Part shown: positions 55,499 to 64,000 of the stretch, piece after piece
Position numbering within the stretch: position 1 is the stretch's first letter
Layout: the number at the start of each line of letters is the position of its first letter
Source: Streptomyces niger
Lineage (GTDB): Bacteria > Actinomycetota > Actinomycetes > Streptomycetales > Streptomycetaceae
Length of the DNA: 64,000 bases
Reading direction: 5' to 3'
Assembly (NCBI RefSeq): GCF_000718305.1
Contig: NZ_JOFQ01000004.1
Span: 248,001-312,000, forward strand
Program-made: the position numbers and the translations under genes
Notes under the pieces: generated by a model
Database searches by the model: none
What the model saw: the letters and a program-made list of their open reading frames with translations, nothing else
Told to the model about the DNA's origin: nothing

Positions 55499-55572
55499 GG
55501 TGTTTCTCCTCTGTGTCTGCCCCAGCCGTATCAGGTACCGGGGTCAGTATCCGAGCGGGCGGTCGCCCGTCG

Positions 55573-55635
55573 GAGACCCCGCGCCCCGTAAGGGGCGCGG
55601 GGAACTGCGCGACCAGCCGAAGCCGGTCCGCAGCA
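55573..55635 (-). repeat. Streptomyces-type intergenic repeat with 11-bp hairpin, between rpoA and rplQ
   Basis: Perfect arms CCCCGCGCCCC (55577-55587) and GGGGCGCGGGG (55592-55602) with a GTAA loop, followed by AACTGCGCGACCAGCC. I recognise this as a repeat common between Streptomyces genes. It lies inside the rpoA-rplQ unit, 75 bp upstream of rplQ on the transcript side, and can act as a partial terminator. Confidence 0.75.
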
Positions 55636-55658
55636 AAATCAGACCGTCAGGCCCGAGC

Positions 55659-56681
55659 TCAGTACTGCTCGGTCTCGACGAAACCCGCATCCGCGTCGTC
55701 ATCGGCGCCGAACGCGTCAGCCGCAGCGGTCGGGTCGAATCCGGGCGGGCTGTCCTTCAGGGCCAGGCCCATGCCGGCCAGCTTCGCCTTGACCTCGTCG
55801 ATCGACTTCGCACCGAAGTTGCGGATGTCGAGCAGGTCGGCCTCGGAGCGGGCGACGAGCTCACCCACGGAGTGGATGCCCTCGCGCTTGAGGCAGTTGT
55901 AGGAGCGGACCGTGAGCTCCAGCTCCTCGATCGGCAGCGCCAGGTCGGCGGCCAGGGCGGCGTCCGTGGGGGACGGGCCCATGTCGATGCCCTCGGCGTC
56001 GATGTTGAGCTCGCGCGCCAGACCGAACAGCTCGACCAGGGTCTTACCGGCGGACGCCATGGCGTCGCGCGGGCGCATGGCCTGCTTGGTCTCGACGTCG
56101 ACGATCAGCTTGTCGAAGTCGGTGCGCTGCTCGACACGGGTCGCCTCGACCTTGTAGGTGACCTTGAGCACGGGGCTGTAGATGGAGTCGACCGGGATGC
56201 GGCCGATCTCCTGGCCCACCTGCTTGTTCTGCACCGCGGAGACGTAGCCGCGACCGCGCTCGACGGTCAGCTCCATCTCCAGCTTTCCCTTGCCGTTCAG
56301 CGTGGCGAGGACCAGGTCGGGGTTGTGCACCTCGACACCGGCCGGCGGGGCGATGTCCGCGGCGGTGACCAGGCCGGGGCCCTGCTTGCGCAGGTACATC
56401 ACGACCGGCTCGTCGTGCTCCGAGGAGACGACCAGCTGCTTGATGTTCAGGATGAGGTCGGTGACGTCCTCCTTGACGCCCGGCACGGTGGTGAACTCGT
56501 GCAGGACACCGTCGATGCGGATGGACGTGACCGCCGCACCCGGGATCGAGGAGAGGAGCGTACGACGCAGGGAGTTGCCGAGGGTGTAACCGAAGCCCGG
56601 CTCCAGCGGCTCGATCACGAACCGGGAGCGGTACTCGTCGACGACCTCTTCGGTCAACGAGGGACGCTGAGCGATCAGCAT
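55659..56681 (-). CDS. rpoA: RNA polymerase alpha subunit
   Basis: A 340-aa subunit. The N-terminal domain has [28 protein letters not shown] for dimerisation and assembly. The C-terminal domain has [40 protein letters not shown] for UP-element DNA and activator contact. An acidic tail ([18 protein letters not shown]) is typical of actinobacteria. It is 108 bp downstream of rpsD. Confidence 0.98.
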   Translation of the reverse strand: MLIAQRPSLTEEVVDEYRSRFVIEPLEPGFGYTLGNSLRRTLLSSIPGAAVTSIRIDGVLHEFTTVPGVKEDVTDLILNIKQLVVSSEHDEPVVMYLRKQGPGLVTAADIAPPAGVEVHNPDLVLATLNGKGKLEMELTVERGRGYVSAVQNKQVGQEIGRIPVDSIYSPVLKVTYKVEATRVEQRTDFDKLIVDVETKQAMRPRDAMASAGKTLVELFGLARELNIDAEGIDMGPSPTDAALAADLALPIEELELTVRSYNCLKREGIHSVGELVARSEADLLDIRNFGAKSIDEVKAKLAGMGLALKDSPPGFDPTAAADAFGADDDADAGFVETEQY

Positions 56682-56789
56682 GTTTTTGATCCTTCAGTCG
56701 AGGACGCCCGCTATTTGACGCCCGCTGTACTACAAGGGTACGGGCGGTACGGCCCGAAAGGCCCGTACCGCCCGCGACCGCGGTCCCTA

Positions 56790-57416
56790 CTACTTGGAGT
56801 AGAGCTCGACGATCAGCTGCTCCTGCACCTGGGTGTCGATCACCGGGCGCTCGGGCAGCGAGTGCACGAGGATCCGGAGCTTCGAGGGGATCGCCTCCAG
56901 CCACGCCGGGACGGTCTTCTCGCCGGCCTCGGCCTGCGCCACCTGGAAGGGGGTCAGGTTCCGAGAGCCCTCGCGGACCTCGATGATGTCGTTCACGGCG
57001 ACGCGAGCCGACGGGATGTCGGTCTTGCGGCCGTTCACGTTGATGTGGCCGTGACGGACCAGCTGACGGGCGTGGTCGCGGGACTTCGCGAAGCCCGCAC
57101 GGTAGACCACGTTGTCCAGACGGGTCTCAAGGATGCGAAGCAGGTTCTCACCGGTCTTGCCGGTCTTCTGGTTCGCCTCCTTGTAGTACCCGAGGAACTG
57201 CTTCTCAAGGACGCCGTAGATACGGCTGCACTTCTGCTTCTCACGCAGCTGCAGCAGGTACTCGCTGTCCTTGGTGCGCCCGCGACCGTGCTCACCCGGG
57301 GGGTAAGGACGGATCTCGATCGGGCACTTCGCGCTCTCGCACTTGCTCCCCTTGAGGAAGAGCTTCTGCTTCTCCCGACGGCAACGCTTGCAGTCGGCCC
57401 CGGTGTAACGCGCCAT
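56790..57416 (-). CDS. rpsD: Ribosomal protein S4, zinc-binding (four-Cys) type
   Basis: A 208-aa small-subunit primary binder. The N-terminal zinc site is complete: Cys9, Cys12, Cys26 and Cys31 (CKRCRREKQ and KCESAKCPIE). The S4 RNA-binding domain is GFAKSRDHARQLVRHGHINVNG. The GENLLRILETRLDNVVYRAG core is normal. It lies between rpsK and rpoA, the classical order of the alpha operon. In S. coelicolor I recall rpsK followed directly by rpoA and a Cys-free rpsD elsewhere, so this arrangement is noteworthy. It has 27-bp spacing to rpsK. Confidence 0.97.
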   Translation of the reverse strand: MARYTGADCKRCRREKQKLFLKGSKCESAKCPIEIRPYPPGEHGRGRTKDSEYLLQLREKQKCSRIYGVLEKQFLGYYKEANQKTGKTGENLLRILETRLDNVVYRAGFAKSRDHARQLVRHGHINVNGRKTDIPSARVAVNDIIEVREGSRNLTPFQVAQAEAGEKTVPAWLEAIPSKLRILVHSLPERPVIDTQVQEQLIVELYSK

Positions 57417-57443
57417 TGTCTAGTTGTCTCCTAGTTCAGCTGG

Positions 57444-57848
57444 TCAGACGCGGCGACGCTTGGGCGGGCGGCAGCCGTTGTGCGGGGTCGGGGTGACGTC
57501 CTGGATCGAGCCGACCTCGAGGCCGGTGGCCTGGAGGGAGCGGATCGCGGTCTCACGGCCGGAGCCGGGACCCTTGACGAAGACGTCGACCTTGCGCATG
57601 CCGTGCTCCTGCGCGCGGCGGGCGGCCGACTCGGCGGCCATCTGCGCGGCGAACGGGGTGGACTTGCGCGAACCCTTGAAGCCCACGTGACCGGCCGAGG
57701 CCCAGGAAATCACGTTGCCGGTGGGGTCGGTGATCGAAACGATCGTGTTGTTGAACGTGCTCTTGATGTGAGCGTGCCCGTGGGCGACGTTCTTCTTCTC
57801 CTTGCGGCGCACCTTCTTGGCGCCGGCCGTACGGCCCTTCGGAGGCAT
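57444..57848 (-). CDS. rpsK: Ribosomal protein S11
   Basis: A 134-aa small-subunit platform protein. It has the core [48 protein letters not shown] and the C-terminal [18 protein letters not shown]. The length and motifs are fully typical. It is 63 bp downstream of rpsM. Confidence 0.98.
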   Translation of the reverse strand: MPPKGRTAGAKKVRRKEKKNVAHGHAHIKSTFNNTIVSITDPTGNVISWASAGHVGFKGSRKSTPFAAQMAAESAARRAQEHGMRKVDVFVKGPGSGRETAIRSLQATGLEVGSIQDVTPTPHNGCRPPKRRRV

Positions 57849-57911
57849 GAATTACTCCCGTGGAGGTGGTCGGTCCTACAGCGAAGACCGCTGATGAGCG
57901 TCCGCTGAGGA

Positions 57912-58292
57912 CTACTTCTTGCCCGGCTTCTTCTTGCCGGCGATCGCGCGACGCGGACCCTTGCGGGTACGGGCGTTCGTGCTGGTGCGCTGACCGTGGA
58001 CGGGCAGGCCGCGACGGTGACGGAGACCCTGGTAGCAGCCGATCTCGACCTTGCGGCGGATGTCGGCCTGGATCTCGCGACGGAGGTCACCCTCGGTCTG
58101 GAGGTTGGCGTCCACGTACTCGCGGATCTTGACCAGGTCCTCTTCGGGAAGGTCACGAACGCGGGTGTTCGGGTCGACACCGGCAGCGGCGAGGGTCTGC
58201 TTCGCCAGCGTGCGGCCGATGCCGAAGACGTAGGTGAGGGCGACCTCCACGCGCTTTTCGCGCGGGATGTCAACACCTGAAACGCGTGCCAT
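57912..58292 (-). CDS. rpsM: Ribosomal protein S13
   Basis: A 126-aa head protein of the small subunit that contacts tRNA and L5. The start [21 protein letters not shown] is typical, with the helix-two-turn-helix part [19 protein letters not shown]. The C-terminal basic tail is [18 protein letters not shown]. It lies 196 bp downstream of rpmJ. A perfect 7-bp-stem hairpin (58382-58399, CTCCGGC arms) lies between them. Confidence 0.98.
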   Translation of the reverse strand: MARVSGVDIPREKRVEVALTYVFGIGRTLAKQTLAAAGVDPNTRVRDLPEEDLVKIREYVDANLQTEGDLRREIQADIRRKVEIGCYQGLRHRRGLPVHGQRTSTNARTRKGPRRAIAGKKKPGKK

Positions 58293-58381
58293 CGAATGGC
58301 TCCTGTGTTGATTCGGGGGTCTGCCACAGAACCGCTCCGTGACCGCCGACCGCTCCTCCTGGAGCAGTGGTACGGACAGGT

Positions 58382-58399
58382 CTCCGGCCCCCGCCGGAG
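58382..58399 (-). other. Hairpin between rpmJ and rpsM
   Basis: CTCCGGC-CCCC-GCCGGAG, a perfect 7-bp stem, inside an unusually long 196-bp gap of the infA-rpmJ-rpsM-rpsK-rpoA unit. It may mark a partial terminator with a second promoter for the rpsM part. Confidence 0.5.
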
Positions 58400-58488
58400 G
58401 TGTCGTCAGCCGTCATGGCCGGACGGGCTCTGCGTATGAACTGTGTGCTCGCGTCGCGCGAAGAACTGCGAAATGCAGGTGGCGTGCG

Positions 58489-58602
58489 TCAGCCCTGGCG
58501 CTGCTTGTGGCGCAGGTTGTCGCAGATGACCATGACCCGTCCGTGGCGGCGGATCACCTTGCACTTGTCGCAGATCTTCTTGACGCTCGGCTTGACCTTC
58601 AT
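58489..58602 (-). CDS. rpmJ: Ribosomal protein L36, zinc-binding type
   Basis: A 37-aa protein, short but complete: it starts [20 protein letters not shown] and ends RHKQRQG. The zinc ligands Cys11, Cys14, Cys27 and His32 are all present, so this is the C+ form. It lies 60 bp downstream of infA, its usual position. Confidence 0.96.
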   Translation of the reverse strand: MKVKPSVKKICDKCKVIRRHGRVMVICDNLRHKQRQG

Positions 58603-58662
58603 GGGATGTGAGGTTCTCCGGGTCAGTGCCTTAACCCCACGGGAGCGGGGTACTGGCAAGAT

Positions 58663-58884
58663 CTACTTGTAGCGGTAGACGATCCGTCCACGCGTCAGGT
58701 CGTACGGGGAGAGCTCCACGACGACCCTGTCATCCGGGAGGATACGGATGTAGTGCATCCGCATCTTTCCGCTGATGTGCGCGAGGACCTGGTGACCGTT
58801 CTGAAGCTCCACCTTGAACATCGCGTTCGGCAGGGACTCGATCACGGTGCCCTCGATCTCGATGGCACCTTGCTTCTTGGCCAC
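58663..58884 (-). CDS. infA: Translation initiation factor IF-1
   Basis: A 73-aa S1-like OB-fold protein that binds the ribosomal A site during initiation. The start is GTG ([20 protein letters not shown]), followed by [27 protein letters not shown] and [18 protein letters not shown], a normal full length. It begins the infA-rpmJ-rpsM unit. A 162-bp gap to map holds its promoter. Confidence 0.98.
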   Translation of the reverse strand: MAKKQGAIEIEGTVIESLPNAMFKVELQNGHQVLAHISGKMRMHYIRILPDDRVVVELSPYDLTRGRIVYRYK

Positions 58885-59046
58885 GCTTCGCCCTTCGAAT
58901 CGGCTACCTTGATCGACTCTCGTCTGATTCACCCATTTCCCGCGTCCGGGGACGCAGGCATGCGGATGCACGAGAGCCGACGCGTCAGTCTACGTCAGTG
59001 CACACGAAAAGACGAATCCACGATTATTGCCCAGCCACGGAGATCG

Positions 59047-59883
59047 TTACGCCAGGGGATCGGGAGCGGTCTCGATACCGAGCTCGGCGAGCTTGGCCTT
59101 GCCGCCGTCCGGGGCCGTCAGGACCAGCGGGCCCTGCTCGGTGAGCGCGACCGAGTGCTCCCAGTGCGAGGACCAGCCGCCGTCGTTGGACTTCACGGTC
59201 CAGTCGTCTTCCAGGACGTGGGTCTTGGCGGTGCCCAGGTTGATCATCGGCTCGATGGCGATGCAGAAGCCCGGGACGAGCTTGGGGCCGCGCCCGCGCT
59301 TGCGGTCGACGTAGTTCAGCAGGTGCGGGTCCATGTGCATCTGCGACCCGATGCCGTGGCCGCCGTAGTCCTCGACGATGCCGTACTTGCCGGAGGAGGG
59401 GCGCGGCTGGCGCTTGATGTAGCCCTCGATGGCCTTGGAGATGTCGACCAGGCGGTTGCCCTTGCGGACCGCGGCGATGCCGGCCCACATCGACTCCTCG
59501 GTCACCCGGCTGAGCTCGGTCAGCTCCGCGGAGTGACCGGAGCCGACGAAGGCGGTGTACGCGGCGTCACCGTGCCAGCCGTCGACGATCGCGCCGCAGT
59601 CGATGGAGATGATGTCGCCGTCCCGGAGCACGGTGTCGGCGGACGGGATGCCGTGCACGACCACGTCGTTCACCGACGTGCAGATCGTCGCGGGGAAGCC
59701 GCCGTATCCGAGGAAGTTCGACTTCGCGCCGTGCTCGGCGAGCACCTTGCGCGCCGCGTCGTCCAGGTCCTTGGTGGTGGCGCCGGGCACCGCGACCTCA
59801 CGGGTGGCGGCGTGGATAGCGGCGACGACCAGCCCCGCCTCGCGCATCTTCGCGATCTGCTCCGGGGTCTTGATCTCCAGCAT
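59047..59883 (-). CDS. map: Methionine aminopeptidase, type I
   Basis: A 278-aa dinuclear-metal enzyme removing initiator Met. It is the short class. It has HGIPSADTVLRDGDIISIDCGAIVDGWHGDAAYT with the two metal Asp, YGGHGIGSQMHMDPHLLNY with the His ligand, and the EPMINLGT Glu-bearing stretch. No N-terminal SH3-binding extension is present. It lies 138 bp downstream of adk across a 14-bp-stem hairpin. Confidence 0.97.
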   Translation of the reverse strand: MLEIKTPEQIAKMREAGLVVAAIHAATREVAVPGATTKDLDDAARKVLAEHGAKSNFLGYGGFPATICTSVNDVVVHGIPSADTVLRDGDIISIDCGAIVDGWHGDAAYTAFVGSGHSAELTELSRVTEESMWAGIAAVRKGNRLVDISKAIEGYIKRQPRPSSGKYGIVEDYGGHGIGSQMHMDPHLLNYVDRKRGRGPKLVPGFCIAIEPMINLGTAKTHVLEDDWTVKSNDGGWSSHWEHSVALTEQGPLVLTAPDGGKAKLAELGIETAPDPLA

Positions 59884-59959
59884 TGAGCTGACGCCTTCCT
59901 GAACCGACGACTCGAACGTTTCTTCATTGCGGCGGCCCGGAAAAGCCGCCCCCGTACAC

Positions 59960-60000
59960 GATACGGCCGCGGCCGCCCTCCCGGGCGCCGCGGCCGTATC
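59960..60000 (-). terminator. Strong hairpin between adk and map
   Basis: Perfect 14-bp arms (59960-59973 and 59987-60000) with a 13-nt GC-rich loop, 21 bp after the adk stop. It should end or slow the secY-adk transcript before map. Confidence 0.8.
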
Positions 60001-60021
60001 GAAGAGCCGGTGCCTACCGCG

Positions 60022-60678
60022 TCACGCGGCTTCGCGCTCCAGCGCACCCATGGCCCGCTGCGTGACCTCGTCGACCTTCCCGAGCGCCGGGATGGTCACC
60101 ACGAGGTCCTGCGCCTTGTAGTAATCGATGATCGGCTCGGTCTCCGTGTGGTAGACCTCCAGCCGCTTGCGCACCGTGTCCTCGCGGTCGTCCTCGCGCT
60201 GGTACAGCTCGCCGCCGCAGATGTCGCAGGTGCCGTCCGTCTTCGACGGGCTGTACTCGACGTGGAAGATGTGCTTGCCGTCCTTGCGGCACATCCGGCG
60301 ACCGGAGATCCGCTTGACGACCTCTTCCTCGGGGACCTCCAGGTCCAGCACGGCGTCGAGCTTCAGCCCGGCGTCCTCCAGGATGCCGTCCAGCGCCTCG
60401 GCCTGCGCGAGGTTGCGCGGGAAGCCGTCCAGCAGGAAGCCGTTCGCCGCGTCGGCCTGCTCCATGCGGTCCTTGGCCATGCCGATGGTGACCTCGTCCG
60501 GCACCAGGTTGCCCGCGTCCATGTACGCCTTGGCCGCCTTGCCGAGCTCGGTGCCCTGGCTGATGTTGGCGCGGAACAGGTCACCCGTGGAGATGTGCGG
60601 GATGGCGAGGTTCTCGGCGAGGTACGCAGCCTGCGTACCCTTGCCTGCCCCAGGAGGACCGACGAGGACGATTCGCAT
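60022..60678 (-). CDS. adk: Adenylate kinase, zinc-lid type
   Basis: A 218-aa enzyme balancing AMP, ADP and ATP. The P-loop is VLVGPPGAGKGTQAAYLAENL. The lid has a four-Cys-like zinc module: CRKDGKHIFH, then TCDICGGELYQREDD. The DGFPRNLAQAEALD motif is normal. Its ATG overlaps the secY stop by one base (TGATG), so secY and adk are coupled. Confidence 0.97.
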   Translation of the reverse strand: MRIVLVGPPGAGKGTQAAYLAENLAIPHISTGDLFRANISQGTELGKAAKAYMDAGNLVPDEVTIGMAKDRMEQADAANGFLLDGFPRNLAQAEALDGILEDAGLKLDAVLDLEVPEEEVVKRISGRRMCRKDGKHIFHVEYSPSKTDGTCDICGGELYQREDDREDTVRKRLEVYHTETEPIIDYYKAQDLVVTIPALGKVDEVTQRAMGALEREAA

Positions 60679-61991
60679 CAGCGGAGGAACCCTTCGTAGT
60701 TACGCTGCTGAAGCTGGCTCTCGATCTGCTTCACGGTCTCCAGACCCACACCCACGATGATCAGGATGCTCGTCCCGCCGAACGGGAAGTTCTGGTTCGC
60801 GTTGAAAAGCACCAACGCCACTGTCGGCACCAGCGCGATCAGACCCAGATACAGCGAGCCCGGCCACGTGATCCGGTTGAGCACGTAGCTGAGGTACTCG
60901 GCCGTCGGGCGACCAGCCCGGATACCCGGGATGAAGCCACCATACTTCTTCATGTTGTCGGCAACTTCTTCGGGGTTGAAGGAGATGGCGACGTAGAAGA
61001 AGGCGAAGAACACGATCAGCAGGAAGTACGTAACGATGTAAACCGGGCCATCTCCGCGCTGGAAGTGTGTCTGAAGCCACGTGGCCCAGCCCGCCTTCGA
61101 GCCGCTGAACTGCGCGATGAGCGCAGGAATGTAGAGCAGCGACGACGCGAAAATGACAGGAATCACACCTGCCTGATTCACCTTGAGCGGGATGTAGGTG
61201 GACGTACCGCCGTAGGAGCGACGGCCGATCATCCGCTTGGCGTACTGCACGGGAATACGGCGCTGGGCCTGCTCGACGAAGACCACCAGCGCGATCATCG
61301 CGAGTCCGATCGCGATGACGGAGCCGAACTCGATCCAGCCGTCGGCGAGCTTGCCGGAGACCTTGATCTGCCACAGCGCGGCCGGGAAGCCGGAGGCGAT
61401 CGAGATGAACATCAGGATCGACATGCCGTTGCCGATGCCGCGGTCGGTGATGAGCTCACCCAGCCACATGACGACGCCGGTGCCGGCGGTCATGCAGATG
61501 ACCATCGTGATGGTCGTGAAGATCGCGGGGTCCGGGATGATCTCGTTGCGCAGGGTGCAGGTGCTGAACAGCGCGCCGCTGCGGGCGGTGGCCACCAGGC
61601 CGGTGCCCTGCAGGACCGCGAGCGCCACGGTGAGGTACCGGGTGTACTGCGTGATCTTCGCCTGCCCGGACTGGCCCTCCTTCTTCAGGGCCTCCAGCCG
61701 TGGGATCACCACGGTGAGCAGCTGAAGGATGATGCTTGCCGTGATGTACGGCATGATCCCCAGCGCGAAAAGTGTGATCTTGAGCAGCGCACCACCGCTG
61801 AACATGTTCACCAGACCGAAGAGCCCACTCCCGGAGCCGGCCTGCTTCATGCAGGTTTCGACATTGGAGTAGTTGACTCCCGGAACCGGTACGTGCGCCC
61901 CGAGCCGATACACCAGCACGATGCCCAGCGTGAACAGCAGCTTCTTGCGCAGGTCGGGCGTCTTGAACGCTCGGGCGAACGCGGTGAGCAC
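60678..61991 (-). CDS. secY: Protein translocase subunit SecY
   Basis: A 437-aa channel subunit with ten membrane helices. The start is GTG (VLTAFARAFKTPDLRKKLLFTL), with the PVPGV plug-side loop after helix 1, GIGNGMSILMFISIASGFP, and the cytosolic loops contacting ribosome and SecA (RRIPVQYAKRMIGRR). The C-terminus is RNYEGFLR. It follows rplO across 272 bp, which hold a terminator at 62202-62235 and then its own promoter region. Confidence 0.98.
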   Translation of the reverse strand: MLTAFARAFKTPDLRKKLLFTLGIVLVYRLGAHVPVPGVNYSNVETCMKQAGSGSGLFGLVNMFSGGALLKITLFALGIMPYITASIILQLLTVVIPRLEALKKEGQSGQAKITQYTRYLTVALAVLQGTGLVATARSGALFSTCTLRNEIIPDPAIFTTITMVICMTAGTGVVMWLGELITDRGIGNGMSILMFISIASGFPAALWQIKVSGKLADGWIEFGSVIAIGLAMIALVVFVEQAQRRIPVQYAKRMIGRRSYGGTSTYIPLKVNQAGVIPVIFASSLLYIPALIAQFSGSKAGWATWLQTHFQRGDGPVYIVTYFLLIVFFAFFYVAISFNPEEVADNMKKYGGFIPGIRAGRPTAEYLSYVLNRITWPGSLYLGLIALVPTVALVLFNANQNFPFGGTSILIIVGVGLETVKQIESQLQQRNYEGFLR

Positions 61992-62201
61992 GGTGCCTCC
62001 TGCGCCCCCCGCCTCGTGGGCGGGAGGTGACGGTCTTGAGGATCTACGAATACTGAGCGGCCGAAAACCGCGTGGCCCCCGGCCACGCGGTGTATTCTCC
62101 GCGGCCCGCCGCATCAGCTACCTGACGCGCCGGTCCCCGGCGAAAGTACAGCAATAGTGCACGCCACCTTACCGGCGACCATGCCCCCCTTGGAACGACC
62201 A

Positions 62202-62235
62202 ACCGGGGATGCCCCAATTCGTGGGCATCCCCGGT
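62202..62235 (-). terminator. Terminator between rplO and secY
   Basis: Perfect 13-bp arms (62202-62214 and 62223-62235) with an 8-nt loop, 28 bp after the rplO stop. The spc ribosomal transcript probably ends here, leaving about 210 bp for a separate secY promoter. Confidence 0.85.
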
Positions 62236-62263
62236 CAGTTGAATCACTCGCGTGCGAGCCGCG

Positions 62264-62719
62264 TCAGAGCAGCTCGGTGACGCTGCCGCCGGCGGCGGCG
62301 ATCTTCTCCTTGGCGGAGCCGGAGACGGCGTCGACCGTCACCTGCAGCGCCACGGAGATCTCGCCCTGGCCCAGGACCTTGACGAGCTCGTTGTTGCGCA
62401 CCGCGCCCTTGGCGACCAGGTCGGCCACCGTGACCTCGCCACCCTCGGGGTACAGCGCGGCCAGCTTCTCCAGGTTCACGACCTGGAACTGCTTGTGAGC
62501 GGGGTTCTTGAAGCCCTTCAGCTTCGGGAGACGCATGTGGAGGGGCATCTGCCCACCCTCGAAGCGCTCCGGAACCTGGTAACGGGCCTTCGTGCCCTTG
62601 GTACCACGACCAGCGGTCTTACCCTTGGACGCCTCACCACGACCGACACGGGTCTTGGCGGTCTTGGCACCCGGGGCAGGACGGAGGTTGTGGACCTTCA
62701 GCGGGTTGTTCTCCGCCAT
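62264..62719 (-). CDS. rplO: Ribosomal protein L15
   Basis: A 151-aa large-subunit protein. The N-terminal Gly/Arg/Lys-rich extension has [27 protein letters not shown] and the globular part [15 protein letters not shown], both typical. It starts 1 bp after the rpmD stop. Confidence 0.98.
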   Translation of the reverse strand: MAENNPLKVHNLRPAPGAKTAKTRVGRGEASKGKTAGRGTKGTKARYQVPERFEGGQMPLHMRLPKLKGFKNPAHKQFQVVNLEKLAALYPEGGEVTVADLVAKGAVRNNELVKVLGQGEISVALQVTVDAVSGSAKEKIAAAGGSVTELL

Positions 62720-62720
62720 G

Positions 62721-62900
62721 TCAGTCGACCTCCTCGACCGTCACGAGGTGACGCACGGTGTGCACCATGCCGACGACCTCGGGACGGGCCTCCCGCACGA
62801 CGCTGTCGTTCAGCCGCTTGAGGCCGAGCGAACGCAGCGTGTCACGGTGGTTCTGCTTGCTACCGATGTAGGACTTGGTCTGGGTGATCTTGATGCGCAT
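62721..62900 (-). CDS. rpmD: Ribosomal protein L30
   Basis: A 59-aa protein, [20 protein letters not shown] then [18 protein letters not shown], complete. Its ATG overlaps the rpsE stop by one base (TGATG). Confidence 0.98.
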   Translation of the reverse strand: MRIKITQTKSYIGSKQNHRDTLRSLGLKRLNDSVVREARPEVVGMVHTVRHLVTVEEVD

Positions 62901-63505
62901 CACGCATTCACCCCGGCACGCGCCCGCAGCAGAGCGGCGGGAGCAACGTCCTCCAGCGGCAGACCACGACGGGCGGCGATCTCCTCGGGCCGCTTGAGAC
63001 CCTGGAGCGCCTCCACCGTGGCGTGCACGATGTTGATCGGGTTCGACGAACCGAGCGACTTGCTCAGCACGTCGTGGATGCCGGCGCACTCGAGCACGGC
63101 GCGCACCGGGCCACCCGCGATCACACCGGTACCGGGGGAAGCAGGCTTGAGCAGGACGACGCCCGCGGCCTTCTCGCCCTGGATGGGGTGCGGGATGGTG
63201 CCGGCGATACGGGGGACCTTGAAGAAGTGCTTCTTGGCCTCCTCAACGCCCTTGGCGATGGCGGCCGGCACCTCCTTGGCCTTGCCGTAACCGACACCCA
63301 CGGTGCCGTCACCGTCGCCCACCACGACCAGCGCGGTGAAGCTGAAGCGACGACCACCCTTCACAACCTTGGCGACACGGTTGATGGCGACAACACGCTC
63401 GACGTAGGCGGTCTTCTCGGCAGCTGCGCCGCCGTCCCGCCGGTCCTTACGGTCCCGCCGCTCGCCGCCACCGGCGCCGCCACCGCGGCGCTGGGGTCCA
63501 GCCAT
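62900..63505 (-). CDS. rpsE: Ribosomal protein S5
   Basis: A 201-aa small-subunit protein tied to decoding fidelity. The N-terminal ~35 residues are a Gly/Arg-rich extension ([18 protein letters not shown]). The dsRNA-binding part is [20 protein letters not shown] and the second domain has [33 protein letters not shown] fidelity-type change was not noted. Confidence 0.98.
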   Translation of the reverse strand: MAGPQRRGGGAGGGERRDRKDRRDGGAAAEKTAYVERVVAINRVAKVVKGGRRFSFTALVVVGDGDGTVGVGYGKAKEVPAAIAKGVEEAKKHFFKVPRIAGTIPHPIQGEKAAGVVLLKPASPGTGVIAGGPVRAVLECAGIHDVLSKSLGSSNPINIVHATVEALQGLKRPEEIAARRGLPLEDVAPAALLRARAGVNA

Positions 63506-63551
63506 TGGAATTACCTCTCTCTGTTACGTCCGCTAGCTACGGAACCGGGGC

Positions 63552-63935
63552 TCAGAACTTCAGCCCGGCTTCGCGGGCGGCGTCGGCCAGAGCGGCAATC
63601 CGCCCTGCGTACTGCTTGCCACCACGGTCGAACACGACGGCCTCGACACCGGCAGCCTTGGCACGCTCGGCGACCAGGGCGCCGACCTGCTTCGCCTGGG
63701 CGCTCTTGTCGCCCTCGCCACCACGGATCGACGCGTCCAGGGTCGACGCAGAGGCCACGGTGTGGCCCTTGATGTCGTCGATGACCTGAGCGGTGATGCC
63801 GCGGTTGGACCGCGTCACGACCAGACGAGGACGCTCCGGGGTACCCGAAATCCGCTTACGGATGCGGATGTGGCGACGCTTAGCGGCGGCGCGCTTGTAG
63901 GCGTCGCCCTTCGCGATCTTCACACCGTATGCCAT
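63552..63935 (-). CDS. rplR: Ribosomal protein L18
   Basis: A 127-aa protein that binds 5S rRNA. The basic head is [31 protein letters not shown] and the C-terminus [26 protein letters not shown] is typical. The ATG lies 3 bp after the rplF stop. Confidence 0.98.
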   Translation of the reverse strand: MAYGVKIAKGDAYKRAAAKRRHIRIRKRISGTPERPRLVVTRSNRGITAQVIDDIKGHTVASASTLDASIRGGEGDKSAQAKQVGALVAERAKAAGVEAVVFDRGGKQYAGRIAALADAAREAGLKF

Positions 63936-63938
63936 GGC

Positions 63939-64000
63939 TTACTTACCAGCCTTTCCGACCTTGCGGCGGATGACCTCGCCGGCGTACTTGACGCCCTTGG
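63939..64000 (-). CDS. rplF: Ribosomal protein L6, C-terminal end (rest outside window)
   Basis: The last 20 codons read KGVKYAGEVIRRKVGKAGK and then TAA, which is the standard L6 C-terminus. The gene continues beyond base 64000. Its place before rplR in the spc order supports the call. Confidence 0.92.
   Translation of the reverse strand, partial: KGVKYAGEVIRRKVGKAGK

Overview
The window is high-GC DNA with GTG and ATG starts, GGAGG-type ribosome sites, WhiB/BldM developmental regulators and the actinobacterial gene order infA-rpmJ-rpsM-rpsK-rpoA-rplQ. It comes from a chromosomal core region of a Streptomyces or a close streptomycete. The block whiD-bldM-shbA-guaB-guaB3 and the later groES/groEL1, tsaBDE, alr, glmS, coaA, glmM and ribosomal genes match the order I remember from S. 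coelicolor around SCO4720-SCO4780. Those locus numbers are recalled, not looked up.

Layout. (1) 1-11.7 kb is accessory: the end of an enoyl-CoA hydratase, an ECF sigma factor with a membrane partner, then a CoA-linked catabolic island (flavin reductase, MFS carrier, Zn-alcohol dehydrogenase, SDR, cyclase-family hydrolase, two acyl-CoA dehydrogenases, amidohydrolase). Its two leftward operons and a broken acyl-CoA ligase share a 15-bp palindrome, CTGACGnnnCGTCAG. An anti-sigma-type ATPase sits inside the island. (2) 11.9-17.5 kb holds two transmembrane Ser/Thr kinase-like proteins, one intact and one a pseudokinase with an insert of about 450 residues where the activation loop should be. (3) 17.6-25.1 kb has a penicillin-binding-type lipoprotein, glpD, a nucleotide-sugar dehydrogenase lacking its catalytic Cys, guaB3 and guaB. 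(4) 25.2-27.5 kb is the developmental block shbA, bldM and whiD; a good sigma-BldN-type promoter lies upstream of bldM. (5) 27.6-34 kb has a LysR regulator, an SDR, groEL1-groES under two CIRCE operators, and a methyltransferase.

(6) 33.2-45.4 kb is translation quality and cell-wall supply: tsaB-rimI-tsaD, tsaE, an alpha/beta hydrolase, alr, an L,D-transpeptidase, the NAD(P)HX repair enzyme, acpS and glmS. (7) 45.5-54.9 kb has coaA, a DUF389 membrane protein, glmM, rpsI-rplM, a GT87 membrane glycosyltransferase, an ABC-F ATPase, a membrane-anchored unknown and truA. (8) 55-64 kb is the alpha/spc ribosomal region on the minus strand: rplF (partial), rplR, rpsE, rpmD, rplO, secY, adk, map, infA, rpmJ, rpsM, rpsK, rpsD, rpoA, rplQ.

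Most genes are housekeeping. The most interesting items are the shared palindrome and the ligase remnant beside one copy of it, the pseudokinase/kinase pair with similar outer domains, the Cys-less sugar-nucleotide dehydrogenase, a zinc-type rpsD between rpsK and rpoA, and short, mostly three-copy tandem repeats that recur at gene 3' ends. I found no rRNA, tRNA, CRISPR array, insertion sequence or prophage gene.
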